DNA of 64,000 nt from Lingula anatina (GCF_001039355.2 NW_019775402.1:13339-77338); one strand, 5' to 3'. Positions 11,520-23,811 are shown, numbered from the stretch's first letter. The notes: generated by a model from the letters alone, not told the origin. Numbers and translations: made by a program.

Positions 11520-12340
11520 TCAAATAGTATAATGGTAGTCCCTCGATCCGAGGAGGATTTTCTGTGATGTACTGCTGTTTTTTTGAGTCCTCATATGGCT
11601 AAATTTTGACTGGATTTGCAATGTCTCTGGCATATCTGACACTGGGAGGCTATACTGCATGGACGATATCCCGTAGCGACGATCTCTTGCTTCCCTCATT
11701 TTCTCAGACATTTTATTTTTTGAAAGAACTTCAGGAATTCGTTACAGTCAAGCGTTACCAATCTCAATCTCTGGCGGTACTGCAGGGGAAATGTTACACC
11801 ATTTCAGGTCTATTTTCAGATTTTCTTTGAAGAGTTAGCGTGGGCTCCCTCTGTTTCTCTGCCCTTGTGCAATCTCACCTATTAGAAGCTGTTTGGACAT
11901 TCGATGGTCTTCCATTCGAATGACATGGCCTGACCATCTGAGCATTGCCGTCATAATCGTTGCCTCAGTGGGGATAGGCTTTGATCTTTGAATGACCTCA
12001 ATGTAAGTGATCTTGTTTTGCCACTTTATCCCAAGAACAGAAAGTGGAGTTCACTAATGGAATAGCTGTTTTATGTGCTTCCTTTATGTAGCCCGTGATT
12101 CACAACCATACATGTACAATAGAGAAGGAAAGAAGACTGCATTGTATATCTTGAGTGATTTGTCAAGAGTAACATCATTGTGATTACAGTACCAGTATTT
12201 TGTTCCGTTGTCTTCCCAGAGCCTTCCTCGCTTTGTTTATTGTAGAAAGTATCTCCTTATCCAGTGAGCAATTACTTGAGATAGCACTACCAAGATATGT
12301 GAAACAGTCATCATTCTTCAGCTGTTTTATTGTCTCCTAT
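11520..12340 (-). pseudogene. Decayed LINE ORF2 C-terminal region
   Basis: Minus-strand frames give, in order, 'CFTYLGSAISSNCSLDKEI' (near 12,300-12,240), 'INKARKALGR', then broken pieces such as 'GHSKIKAYPH' and 'NAQMVRPCHSNGRP', and finally a segment at 11,520-11,711. This matches the order of the post-polymerase region of non-LTR reverse transcriptases (fkYLGs.iss.g..d.EI..RI..A..a...L, then W.GHV.RM). Many stops and frameshifts make it dead. The reverse-transcriptase core is not present here. Confidence 0.65.
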
Positions 12341-12589
12341 GTGGTATAGTGTAACTTAGAGAAATACCAAAGGATACCGTTTCATATATTACCCGAAAAA
12401 TGATTTTTGAACGGATATTTTCTGCTGACTTTCTACGCGATATATAACGGGGCAGATACATAAGTAGGTCAATTAACGTCCAAAAACGTGAAGAAGGTAA
12501 AGTTGTAAAGCTCTTATGTGGCTGATCGAGTGATTTATTCCTTTTATCCCTTGGCATGTACGTTGACTTTGTTTGAGTACGTAAAAGAA

Positions 12590-13240
12590 ACTTGTAGAAA
12601 AGGTTTATGTGGGTTGCTTGGAATCCAGGCTCAGTTCAAATGGCATTTAAGGATATTGAAACCCTTTGTTATCACCCAGATACTGAAAATGAGGTTTTTC
12701 CTGCATTTAATTATTCAATAATACATTATTTTTGTACTGATTTAAAACATTAAAAATCCCCTTGAAAATATTAAATGCCCCGTTTATATTTCTCTTTGCA
12801 ATATATAAGCATTGGCAACTCAAAGCTTAAATCGTCAATTTAACACCTTTCTATTTTTAGGTGACATAGTAATCGGTATGGGTAGTAACTTCATCCATAA
12901 ACAAGATTTTATCACGAAAATTGGCAGAGTCGACCATTTTGGTTTAAATGTTATTGCTATGGAGCAATGAGCCCCTGATTACAGATTTTCATTTTACAAA
13001 TGCATTATTTTGCTTTATTAAAGATAAAATCTTAATTAAGAGTTCTAAGAAAAATCGCTGGCATGGTTTTGTAGTACTAAATGAGATCATTAAATCGACG
13101 TTAAAACGGTGATCGTGGGTGCTCAGGTAAAGGAGAAATTTGAGAAACCGATTTTTTCAGTTTTTATCCCAAAATCGCAATTTTGACGTCACCCGTAAGA
13201 TGACATGTGTAAATGTTAAATAATTTAGTCGCTGAACATA
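12590..13240. repeat. Dispersed repeat D, copy 1
   Basis: 'tttctatttttaggtgacatagtaatcggtatggg.gtaact.catcc..aacaagat.ttatcacgaaaattg' and 'caattttgacgt.a.c.gtaagatgacat' recur at 33,085-33,160 and 33,917-33,960. The pair runs co-linearly over about 650 bp; the second copy is stretched by two inserted MITEs. Confidence 0.65.
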
Positions 13241-13719
13241 GAACATTTATCTTTTGCCGAAAAGAAAGTATGTAAGGCAGTAAATAAGGACATTTGGGCG
13301 AAGGGTGACAATATCCTTAAGGCACTGCCACACTTAGCGTATAGCACTCACATTCGAGAAAATTGCCCATGTGCAAACAACCTCAAGGGGGGTCGTTAGA
13401 CTTACGTCGTATACGTCTTGAGTACGCAGACAAACGTTGGTGTGTGTTTGAATACGCGGAGCTAGATTAATTTTTTTGAACATGTTCAAAAACAATTTCA
13501 TAAGCTGCTTATATGTTCATTTTCATACATTGGAGACAGGCTTCTTTCATACGCTCTTTGTGCGTATGATCGATTTCACAAACGATACTGATATTTACCT
13601 TTTTATGCTAGGCCCCCGTTTCACAAAGAATCTTGAATCCTTAGTTGAATTGGATGTGTGCTTGTGTCTACGAGAGTGCTGTAACACTATTCGTAATTCT
13701 ATGTGTTTGTGTGGATGTG

Positions 13720-13752
13720 TGTTTGTGTGTGTGTGTTTATGTGTGTGTGACA
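13720..13752 (+). repeat. (GT)n-rich stretch
   Basis: An imperfect GT dinucleotide run. Overlapping reading frames reflect it and are not genes. Confidence 0.7.
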
Positions 13753-14241
13753 GAACATTTATCGCGGGTGAACAACCGGACGCCAATGGTGCAACTGTAG
13801 AGTGAAGACATTTTAATGTGTCTCGCAGCAGTGTGCCAAAAAAGCTCGTGACGTCGGTAACGCCCGCTTCTTTCATAAGCCCCTGGTGTGATCAAAATGC
13901 ACAAAAATGACTGCAAATGACAGGAATCATCGTTTATTTCATGTGAGAAACCAAAAAGTGACAATTTTAGAAACAACCATGGGATAACTAACAATTTCTT
14001 TTGCCTCTCCCAGCCCCCCTTCTCTCTCTCTCTCTCTCTAAACCCCACCTCTTCCCTGCGAAGAAAATTCTAGATATAAGAGTCAAATTTGGTGTATTTT
14101 GCAATTCCTCCGTGGTTTTTCATACAGTCACTTTTTCTTTATATGATACAATACAAAAGCTGTCCTTTCTATCATCTCCAGCAAGGGACTGCTACTCTCC
14201 CGTCCTTTTCCACCCGGTACATGTACCGGTCAAGAGACATC

Positions 14242-14464
14242 TAAGACACAAATTTAGATCGATCCATCTGGATCAACCTTACTCCCTGGGGTTCACGCTA
14301 CATTGCTGTCAGCTTCCGGGAGCCAAGCGCGCACAAAAGTTAATCACTCCCATTACAGCTTTACGTAGGCGGGACAGACATTTAAACCGGTCAAACTGAC
14401 AGCAAATTAGTGAGACATCCTAGGGGAATAGATCGATCTAAATATCTGTGGGAATGGTCTCTAA
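14242..14464. mobile_element. Palindromic MITE, copy 2
   Basis: Left 'ctaagacacaaatttagatcgatccatc' and right 'gaatagatcgatctaaatatctgtgggaatggtct' are inverted. The interior 'gttcacgctacattgctgtcagct..ggcgggacagacatttaaaccgg' matches the copy at 7,513. Confidence 0.7.
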
Positions 14465-14701
14465 GGAAAGCTGTGCGTGAAGTCGTGACAGATTGGTGAC
14501 GTGTTGCATACATGCTGTGTGTCAATGTTTTCTCCTCAACAAACACACACGACCAAACATTCGACTCAGGCGATCCTTATCTATGATCGTACATATCATG
14601 TAGTGCCAAGGTTTATTATATAACATTTCTGTAACTATAACATTACATAATATATATTATTACTATAACGATCGATGGTTTTGTAAAGTGAAGTGAACAA
14701 G

Positions 14702-14703
14702 GT

Positions 14704-14734
<31 letters not shown>

Positions 14735-14741
14735 TTTTTGT
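14702..14741 (+). repeat. (TTTA)n microsatellite
   Basis: About ten tandem tttattta units. Confidence 0.95.
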
Positions 14742-14939
14742 AGAGCGAAGGGGTAGGACAAGAGACTTTTTTGCCTTCCTCCCCGACCCCACTCACACCA
14801 TCTGAACAGACAGTTGCTTGATATTACAAGATTTAACGGTACCAATAACAAGAACCATGCCCGACATTTTATATTGTATGGTTACATGTACTTTATGAGG
14901 AGCAGACATTTTATATCAACTTAAGTTACTGCAAAGGAT

Positions 14940-15401
14940 CTGGCTAAATTATTGTGTACTGTACAGCTAGAACATCACATTTTCTGGCTAAATTATTGTG
15001 TACTGTACAGCTAGAACTTTACATTTTCTGGCTAAATTGTTGTGTACCGTACAGCTAGAACATCACATTTTCTGGCTAAATTATCGTGTACTTTACAGCT
15101 AGAACATCACATTTCTGACTCAATAACTGTGGACTGTACAGCTAGAACATCACATTTCTGACTCAATAATTGTGTACTGTACAGCTAGAACATCACATTT
15201 CTGACTAAATTATTGTGTACTGTACAGCTAGAACATCACATTTGTGAATCAATTATTGTGTATGTACAGCTAGAACATCACATTTCTGACTCAATTGTGT
15301 ACTGTACAGATAGAATATCACATTTCTGGCTAAATTATTGTGTACTGTACAGCTAGAATTGCACGTTTGAGGTAATATGTAATTTACAGCTAGAACATCA
15401 T
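14940..15401 (+). repeat. Minisatellite, about 45-bp unit, about ten copies
   Basis: The unit 'ctggctaaattattgtgta' + 'ctgtacagctagaacatcac' + 'attt' is repeated head to tail. The most invariant part is GTACAGCTAGAACATCACATTT. Later units switch from 'ctggctaaat' to 'ctgactcaat' and one unit is shortened, so variants are interspersed. Confidence 0.9.
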
Positions 15402-16772
15402 AATTTCTAACGACATTATTGCGTCTCCAATAACAAGGATGACTGTCCGAACAGTATGGCCAGTGGCCATGGGTCCACTCCTGCTTTAATTGTATGTATA
15501 TCTAACATGTCACTCAGACAGATAAAATTGAGTATAAACAGACTTCTGTCCGCAAAACTCAAATAAGAATTATCTAGTGAGACAGCACGTTTGTTTGACT
15601 AAAAGAAGTACTCGAGTTTCAAATCCGATGACCTATAAGTTCTGTTTCACCGTAAAATATTTGGCACGAAAATCAGTCTAAAATTTTAGATCATGATGTG
15701 ATTCTGCTTTATCCCAAGACAAGCCAATGGTAATCCAATCCCGCCCGTTTGATAACAAAAAAGACAACAATGAATCATTTTTTTATTTATTAAGGAGAAA
15801 CTATGTACTTATCTGGAACTGAGAATCTTTCGTTTAAAAGTTCGGACCAATTTTCGGGCTAAAGTTTCTTCGTAAAACCATGGCCCAGGGTTTCTGCTTT
15901 AAGTGGTGTGGATCCGCTCCAGCATGCACATGCTTCATGCCTTTCGAGTCTGAAAGCAGTCCAACTTGTGAGGCACATCTCAAAGGGCGATTTCCGCGAA
16001 AGTAATGACTGAGCATGCGCTTTCTTTCAACAGAAACATGAACATGAAACAAATTTCCTTTGCCTCATCACACCATGATGCTGGTTCATCAATATATGAA
16101 CTCCCTGCATACAAATCACATGTAGCTATGGTACTGTTATCTGGTCACGGGAGCAGCCTTGCGTAACCAGCTAACTGCTTCCCCTCTCTCATGCATCATT
16201 TCATCAACACTGGACAGCGTTATCCAATGAATATGGATAATGCTATCCATTGCATAAAATTGTTTTTCTCTGGGGATAGCAGCCATTTTCATCCACTGGA
16301 AAGCAATTTTAGAAACTAATCTGATGCATTGTGTTATCTAGGGAATAGCGCCATCAGGTGTTGAAGAAACTGGGCCCTGGTCGAGTCAAAACTGGTCTTA
16401 AAATTGCATTTATTAAACATATTAAAGGCAAGTTGTAAAAGGAGCAGTTTACGAAAAGAGAGCCTTACAACATGATACTGAAAATTTTTGACCATCTTCT
16501 TGAAGGCGGTGAAATATGGTGTGGATCCGCTCCAGCGGTATCTTTCGAAGCCTTAACGTTTGAAAGATTTGATCATTTACTGATCTGCCCATCTATTTAC
16601 CCATTAATCATTTCAACTATTTATATGAAAGTAAATGTATGCTTTGAAAAGTTGTTTTCTCATGAAAAATCTGCTCTTTACCCTTACTCCCGTTGGTACC
16701 TATCGTTCAAGCTTGCAAGCTCGATCAAATATAATCATTTCCATTATATAATTTCTTCACTTGTCTTTTTAG
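15402..16772. other. Gene-free stretch upstream of the fibrinogen-like exon
   Basis: It presumably contains intron of the gene ending at 17,489, but no upstream exon or signal peptide could be picked out. An 18-base string GTGTGGATCCGCTCCAGC occurs twice (near 15,906 and 16,520). A palindrome-like GAGCATGCGC (an NRF1-type half site) lies near 16,011. Confidence 0.4.
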
Positions 16773-17489
16773 AGTGCTCTCACAAAAGGCCAGTACAGCT
16801 CGTGTCGCCAAATTCTCAACGAATTTCCCAAAGCCTCAACCGGCACGTACACGATCACAACCTCGAAGGTGGGTCTTGTGGACGTCTACTGCGACATGGA
16901 AACCAACGGCGGTGGCTACACTTTCCTGCCTGATTCCGCCATCACTTCGGGTCTAGACGACCAGGATGTGGCGCACCTTGCTGCGGATAGAACGGACGTT
17001 CTGCTGAAGATCTTGGTCACCGATGGCTCTCAGCCTTACACAGTGGTGAAGCAGTTGCCGATGTTTTCAAGCATCCCATTGATGGTCGCCGTTAACAATT
17101 ACACCGGATATGCCGAGCCCCACAACGTGGCCTATCTTGGGCCATACATGTACCTTGGGTTCCTACCCTCCCACGTGGCCTCTCATCCCAACCACCTAGC
17201 AACCCAGGGATTCCGCAGCAACGACAAGGATGTCACTTTCACAAGCTGCAATGGAGATATTAACAGTTATTTTGCGTTCTTTCCAAACAATAAGCAAGCG
17301 GCTCCCAAAAATGCCAATTGGCGAGATCCGTCCATGTATCAGGCCTGGCGATCGTCTGCGCGCCCCTCTCATCGTCTGCTTCCTCTTCAGTATTTCCACT
17401 TCACTGAGATGCACTTTGGCGGCTGCGGTATTTATTCCAGCAGTGATAAGTGGGAAGATGTAAAGGGTGTGGCCATGGGAACCCGCTAA
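16773..17489 (+). CDS. 3'-terminal exon, secreted protein with fibrinogen-like VYCDM-GGGYTF motif
   Basis: An open frame of 238 codons follows a good acceptor (tgtctttttag at 16,762-16,772) and ends at TAA 17,487-17,489. Residues about 7-52 read YSSCRQIL.EFP..STGTYT..TS..GLVDVYCDMETNGGGYTF, the layout of the N-terminal part of fibrinogen C-type and intelectin-like domains (Cys, S/TG.Y, VYCDM, GGG-W/Y-T). The rest does not follow fibrinogen. It carries conserved-looking blocks (QPYTVVKQLP, QGFRSNDKDV, FHFTEMHFGGCG) that I associate with uncharacterised extracellular proteins of marine invertebrates. Four cysteines are visible (SSC, VYC, TSC, GGC), consistent with an extracellular fold. The N-terminal exons are not seen. 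A methionine at 16,869 is internal and not the start. Function unknown. Confidence 0.75.
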   Translation, partial: SALTKGQYSSCRQILNEFPKASTGTYTITTSKVGLVDVYCDMETNGGGYTFLPDSAITSGLDDQDVAHLAADRTDVLLKILVTDGSQPYTVVKQLPMFSSIPLMVAVNNYTGYAEPHNVAYLGPYMYLGFLPSHVASHPNHLATQGFRSNDKDVTFTSCNGDINSYFAFFPNNKQAAPKNANWRDPSMYQAWRSSARPSHRLLPLQYFHFTEMHFGGCGIYSSSDKWEDVKGVAMGTR

Positions 17490-17724
17490 GTCACGTTCAG
17501 GCGAGACTACGCGAGAATGATAAGGAATACCCGGAATTATCTTTAGATAGAAGACGTCTTACAAATTTTTATTCTGATTTAAGTGAGAAATTATCTGACT
17601 GATATAACTGATGGAAACTTTCATTGATTTTAATTTTTTTACGTTTGAGATAATTAATTACAGTAAATAATTAAGTTGTTTTTTATTTGCTTTTTTGGAT
17701 ACGTTACAGCAATCAAGAATTTGG

Positions 17725-17730
17725 AATAAA
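17725..17730 (+). promoter_or_regulatory. Poly(A) signal AATAAA for the fibrinogen-like gene
   Basis: Canonical hexamer about 236 bases after the stop codon at 17,489. It is the first one on the plus strand after the stop. Confidence 0.6.
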
Positions 17731-18099
17731 ATGAAATCTGGCGCAATTGGATGTATTTTATCAATCTCGATTAACACTGTTCACATTTAGATTATTACAC
17801 TCGCCATTTCTTCAGTTCTATTGCCTATGACGAAAGAAAACCAAATTTTAAATTTCTAGATACTTGAATTCGCCGTCTTTTCCGGAGCACACAATTTTAT
17901 TGACGTTTTTCATTCAGTGCTATTTCTTTACCATCATCAGTACAAGTTTTGGGTGAGGGCTGGTGCATGGTTGTAGGTTGTAGGTTGAGGGAGACAGTCA
18001 TGAGCCTAAAAAGCAATGCTGACCAAGTCACAGACACTAAACAAAAAAGACATTGCAACAATAAATAAATCCTGTATATAAAACAAACATTCTTTAACT

Positions 18100-18279
18100 C
18101 TCTTTACCCTGGACGGTGTCCTTTGTGCGTCCCTTTTGCGAAACTGGCTAGGTCGCCGTTACACTCTCAACAGTGATCGGCTTGTTGTCGGCACATAAAG
18201 TGTAATTTTATTTTTTACTTTCAAACGGGACCGTACTACGGGACGCAGAAAGGACACCCTCCAGTGTAAAGGGGGCTTA
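18100..18279. mobile_element. MITE with CTTTACACTGGA-type ends
   Basis: Left 'tctttaccctggacggtgtcctttgtgcgtccc' and right 'gggacgcagaaaggacaccctccagtgtaaaggg' are inverted repeats of about 33 bp. The interior is short and non-coding. Related ends occur near 5,308 (left) and 19,300-19,330 (right). Confidence 0.75.
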
Positions 18280-19332
18280 AGTTCGCACACAGAACGTCCA
18301 ACCACTGGCGAGGACCCCATGGTCGCTGCAAAGTTTTGAACATGTTCAATACAATCGCACAAAGAACGCGGTGGGAGTTGGCCCCTGCCAGGTCGGTCAA
18401 GGGACGCAGAGAGGAGACACACGCATCGCTTTAGTTGCAGCATGAATGCTCAATGACCGGCCAGTGGTCGGCACGTAAAATATTATATTTTTATTCTCAA
18501 ATGCTGGAGGTCGTGCTAGGGTATCCTTCGACAGAGGCAGAAAATCTATGGGTTACAACAACCACTACTGGTCTCATGCCAGCCTCAACTTGGTATTTTT
18601 TAAATTCTTGAACCGATCCATTTTAGGTGGTAATTATAGCACAGATATTTTATTCAAAATGCAGTACTTGTACGCGTTTTTTTTTTAATTGCGGGATTCA
18701 GTTCTTAAAAACGAATTGAAGTATTTTATGTTGTGTCAGTAAGTGGCGGACCCACCATGTTCATGGCTTTTTCTACGCCTGCCCTTCTTCTTATAAGGAC
18801 AACAATGACCATCTGTCTTATTATCAGTGACCTTGCATTACTGTATGTCGAATAAAAAAGAAAGAAGTTCATTCCTAATTATATATTTGGGTGGGGGTGT
18901 TCTTCATTGGGTGACCGGGTTAGAACTGATAAAAATAGTATAAAATAGTATAAAAGAATCAGAATATATCCAAGCACTTCAGGTCGCCCACCAGTATCCA
19001 AAGGACGCCCAAACAACGCTCATCGGTCTCGCAGGAAGCAGAAAGATTGTGGAATTGTCGCCCCTGATCGCCAGTGGTCGACGATGAAGGTACAGAGGAC
19101 GCAACCAAGATGCTCAATGGTTGACGCCGTAGATTGACTAAGGGCCTCAGACAGGTCGCTCGCAGTTTAACAGGGAAATCCAGATTTGGTCGTTCAAAAG
19201 CTGCACAAGGGTCGCAAACGCATTTAAACGGAGGAACGATTTTCTTGCTTTGGTGACCGTTGAGCGTCCTAACCACCTTTTTGGCCGTACAAGGGTCGCA
19301 CAAAGGACGCCGCCGGGTGTAAAGGGGGCTTT
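18280..19332. repeat. Composite of related MITE fragments
   Basis: Repeated 'aaaggacgc', 'agtggtcg' and 'gggtcgcacaaaggacgcc' blocks appear, with a right terminus 'gggtgtaaagggggct' at 19,316-19,330 like that at 18,264-18,277. The individual copies cannot be delimited. No exon is supported. Confidence 0.45.
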
Positions 19333-19556
19333 ATTGATTGTGATGCCGATGCCGACAGCTTCGTCCGCATTACACTGTTAAAGCGAGAGAAATGATTTTG
19401 GACGGGAGATTGGCAGTGGCGAATGGAGGTTCTCTGGTTAACTGTCTGCCAGTGATTGTGGCGAAAGATGCTTCGTCTGTAGAATGTCCTTCATCTGTTG
19501 CTAGAGTGTAGCCTAAAGCAATTAAAGAAAAAAAAAAGTATATTTGATGATGCCGC

Positions 19557-19721
19557 TGTGACAGGAATGAAGTCCTAGGAATTAAAGTTATGGGTCCCAT
19601 ATAATTTGTCCAGGTTAGGGTTAGCTGGGGTATTAGGGTTACAATATGGGACGAATGTCACCTGTACAAAGTAATGGGAAGCGGTCTACGTTTCCTAGCG
19701 GACTTCCATTCCTGTTACACC
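19557..19721. mobile_element. MITE with GTGTGACAGGAATGG ends, copy 1
   Basis: Left 'tgtgacaggaatgaagtcc' and right 'ggacttccattcctgttaca' are inverted. The interior 'ccatataatttgtccaggttagggttag' and 'cacctgtacaaagtaatgggaa' recur on the opposite strand at 37,875-38,012. Confidence 0.7.
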
Positions 19722-19844
19722 TGACCTAGGTTGCGCTATTTGAAGTTACACCATACCCTCGAACCCTCGAACGATACATGAGTAGTGGATATGTTTTACT
19801 ACTTTCAGATGTTGGTGAAAGTGGAGCCCCTTTTTCGTTTCAGC

Positions 19845-19862
19845 TCTGTGTGTGTGTGTGGG

Positions 19863-19895
<33 letters not shown>

Positions 19896-19902
19896 TGTAA
19901 GA

Positions 19903-19940
<38 letters not shown>

Positions 19941-19989
19941 TGTGTGTGTGAGAGAGNNNNNNNNNNNNNNNNNNNNNNNNNNNAGAGGG

Positions 19990-20062
<73 letters not shown>
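19845..20062 (+). repeat. (GT)n then (GA)n microsatellite with assembly gap
   Basis: GT runs flank a 27-base N gap (19,957-19,983), followed by more GT and a GA run. Every reading frame across it is low-complexity and rejected. Confidence 0.95.
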
Positions 20063-20066
<4 letters not shown>

Positions 20067-20214
20067 AGGGAGTTATTAATTGCATACAATTTGTAACCAA
20101 CATATTTTCTAATTGTCATTTTGTTGGTTAGACATACGGATGAGTATTGTAACGCTTATTCATATGCAAAAAAATGATAACTAAATATACATAATAATAA
20201 TAATAATAATTATA

Positions 20215-21410
20215 ATAATAGCACTCAGAGAGAGCAACATTCGACAATACAAATGATTAACTAATAATGAAACATCCATCACTTAATTAATTCATCAATC
20301 ATTACCAAAATCTAATTATTTTTTCCTTGGCACATTTGTGACCTATACTGAACATTTCATCAAAATCTATAATTAATTATTTAATTAGATAATCGATCAT
20401 CACCAAAATGTATCCATTTCCTCCCCTGTTCATTTCTGTCCTTTCCTGAAAATTCCATGAACTTGGCCCACTTGTGAACCGTCCTGAAAATATTATTATT
20501 AATTAATTGATGAATTAATCAATGGATCGTCATACTATAATGATAATAAGAAAAACACTCAGAAAGTGTGACCACCGCCAGTAAAATATTTAACTAATAA
20601 TAAACCATTATAAAATTGATTAATTAATTAATCATCAGTAAAATGGCCTTTGATTCATTTGTGACTCATCCTTAAATGTAATTGATTTTTTATTTAATTT
20701 ATCATTCAAAAATGTGATAATTGCTTCCTTGACCCATTTGTGAGGTTTCAGTAAAATTAATCAAAATCTATACATAATAAATTAATTACAGTTAATGGTT
20801 CATCGCCAAATTCTAACCAGTTCTTCTTCGTTTCATTTCTGACCTTTACTAAAAATTTCATGTAGTTGGCCCATTTGTGAACTATCCTGAAATGGCTCAA
20901 TGGATCAAGATATAATAATTGTAATTAGAAGCACATAGAGATCGCAACCACTGCCATTTAATTAATAATTAACCATTAAGTAATTAATCAATTAATTAGT
21001 TTTTTAATTGTCACCATTTCTAATTATTTCTTCCTTGGTACATTTTTTACCTTTCCTGAAAATTCAATCAATAAATTAATCATCAACAAAATGTTAACAT
21101 ATCTTTTTCGGTCTGTTTATGAAATCAGAAAATTTCATCAAAATCTATACATAATTAATTAATCAAGTAAGCAATGGATCATCACTAAAATCTTATCATT
21201 TCTTCCTTTTTCCATTTCTGACCTTTCCTGAAAATTCATCTATTGGCCCAATTGTGACCTTTTATGAAAATTTAATAATTAATTGATCAATGAATGAATC
21301 ATCCCCAAAGCATATATCAATTTCTAAATTTGCCTATCCTGTAAATTTCATCAAAATATGTACATAATCATTTAATTAATTAACTAATTTAGTTATTTAT
21401 CCATTTATAG
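20215..21410 (-). repeat. Expanded CCTCCGCC-family element array
   Basis: Three segments each start with a 'gcactcagagagagcaac'-like end (20,221; near 20,555; near 20,929). Each is filled with units of about 100 bp: atcaccaaaatctaatcatt, tcttccttggcccatttgtgac, ctttcctgaaaatttcatc, joined by taattaatta linkers. The unit is the reverse complement of the central part of the compact element at 33,209. About ten units are present. Confidence 0.75.
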
Positions 21411-22379
21411 AAGAGGGCACACATGACGAAAGCTTGGCCACTTTTTATCTAAAGATGCGTTTTCAATGTAATTTATTTATTTCATAACGTTTATGCTAAC
21501 ATCATAGTAACATTTTAAACGTTTTGTGTTTTCTGGGCCAAATTTGCATTAGAATTGGCTTAGAGCTTCCACCTTAGTGGGCGAACTGGTTGCACTTATC
21601 GCTGCGTTAAAGTCATCAATAAAAAAATCATGGTCTCACCAAGTGGAGCGCATAAGCAAAGGCCAGAGGCTACCTGAGTGATGACGTCAATTAATAGAAA
21701 AATATCTCTGAATAGATAGTGAAAAATCAATCCGTGGCCGGGTCCTGCCAAAGGATAAGGAGCGGGTGCCAAAAATATAATGGGTATAAAACATTTTGGA
21801 GTTTCAGTCTACTGCACAAACAAGTTAATATTGTCAAACGTACCTAGAGACATTGTGTGACCGTGCCGATATATGCTTTATTTGGTTTTATAAGGGGTGT
21901 TTGTGCAGTGAAATGTGAGTATATTTTCTCTCGGTATATATTTTCTCACGCGTAACACATATATAATAGAGTTAGTCGGATATGTGGAATTCTGCAGTCT
22001 TACAAGGTGGACAAGCTCTCAGCGTGCGAATATGATGGTTTTTGGAGAGGTATGGCGAACTCAAGCCTTCATTCTTATGCCTTAGGCCCTACCGAAACAC
22101 TCTAGCCTCTTTGAGGTCGTCTATTTTTTTTTAATTCACATATTCATTTATCTTGCATTTTTCGATGTTAATGAATAAATGAAAGATGTGATTTATTTTA
22201 TCATATTACAGCATCCTTCTTTTACCCCCTTTCGCCCAATTTTTATACATTCCTTCTCTTACAGAAAAGTTAAATTACAATCGAGATGATTTAAATTTCT
22301 GTTGTGATAAATGGTTCCAAGGTTGAAATAGTAAGACATTTTAGATCTCTTGGCATGCGTATCTCTGATGATTTTTTTA
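21411..22379. other. Gene-free spacer
   Basis: No exon, repeat array or element end is recognised beyond simple AT-rich runs. Confidence 0.4.
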
Positions 22380-22980
22380 ATTTTTGGCACATCAAAATCA
22401 ACAGAACTGTTTGAAAGACTCAGCAAAGACTTTACGGCGCTTGAGATCATTCCATATCGACCAAGAACTGCTAGCAAAATTTTCCTAATAGTATATTTCT
22501 ACTATCATTCATCGCCTTCATCGTCTGGTACGATACGTAGTGCTTCACACTCATTCTCAATATATGTGATTATTGAAATAAGAGGTGAAACTGAAAAAAT
22601 TAAATACATAGATTTCAACAGGAAAAAATCATTGAAACTCAAGTTCGGATTGGCGTTTTACCTTTACGTGTAGAAAGAGGAAGTTACACAGACACGCCTA
22701 TAAATAAAAGAATATGCCAACTATGCAAAATGGAATTAGAAGATGAGGGTCATTTCTTACTTTTAGTGCACTGCTTATATAGAGGAAAGGTATAAATGTT
22801 ATGAAAAGTTGGGTACCCAAAAAAAAAATGTTTTTAATGAAATTTCACTAGCAGATTTAATTTAAAATTTTTGATCTTAGACCGAAAAAAATAGTTTGCA
22901 ACGGGTGTCTTATAAGCCCGAAGGGCTTGGTGTTCTGTGCAGATGACACGTTAATAAATGAATAAATAAATAAATGGAAA
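22380..22980 (+). pseudogene. LINE 3' end (ORF2 C-terminal zinc-knuckle region), copy 1
   Basis: From about 22,625 the plus strand reads KIIETQVRIGVLPLRVERGS, then NKRICQLCKMELEDEGHFLL, then HCLY. This is the C..C....E.E.HFL..C..Y zinc-knuckle-like end of CR1/jockey-type ORF2. A 3' tail follows with the hairpin-forming 'agcccgaagggctt' and ends in (AATA)n at about 22,953-22,978. Stops lie upstream and the polymerase domain is missing. A sister copy lies on the minus strand at 36.1-36.4 kb. Confidence 0.75.
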
Positions 22981-23811
22981 TGAATGAAATATATAGGTCT
23001 GTTTGAAGAAAACAGAAAAGTGAAAAATTAAGTTAAAGATATATTCGCCAATTCTACTTTTCTAAATCTCTGGTGACAGAAAGTGATAAATCTGGCTTTT
23101 TGTGTATATCATTTAAAAATTTAAAATTCACGTCTTGCTAGCATAGGGAGTTTTCGAATTAATTAACGAAGATTTTATTCTATTTTAGTAAAGGAAGTTT
23201 TGAAAATAGCAACCCTTTTGATTAATATTCGCACGATATTAATAATAACAAATATAAGACTGCGCTTAAAGGGTATTAAGAGATGCACGTTCATTTAACT
23301 GACAATTTTTTTCCACCTCAAATATAGTTTTTTTACAATACCTGGTAACAAAAGTTTTGCCAATTACTTTCTGTTAGAATGCATTTGACTGTGTCCTGTC
23401 ACGATATTATCTTGCTAATAATGGATATAACTGAATTGAGGGTTTCATAAATGGCCAAAGCATTACAAAATACACCAAATAACTAAAAATTAATGACCGG
23501 CGCCAAAAGAAATGACTAAGTTTTTATAAATTTTTTTTAAAAAATACGGCGACACCGCAAAAGTAGACGTAAGCTATTTATTGAGCAATTTAAAATAAAC
23601 ATTCTAGAAGTTCTCTGAGACGTAAAACATCATACTTGCTTCCTGACAAGTTGCAGATTTTATTATTAATTTAAAATAAAGTAAATCAATTTGAGAATGT
23701 GAGATGGTGCTGCAAGCAACAGTAATTAAGGTTTAAAATTTAGTCCGTGTATGTTCTTTGTGTGAGAACAGGTAAATCTAGTAATTATAATTTTTTTAAG
23801 TTGCTAGACTG
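22981..23811. other. Gene-free AT-rich spacer
   Basis: No supported feature. Confidence 0.4.

Noticed and set aside
13595-13876. Minus-strand 93-codon frame
   Set aside because: Its His/Thr-rich part is the GT-rich stretch and no splice context or homology is seen.
19785-20119. Val/Cys- and His/Thr-repeat reading frames
   Set aside because: They arise from GT and GA dinucleotide runs and cross an N gap.
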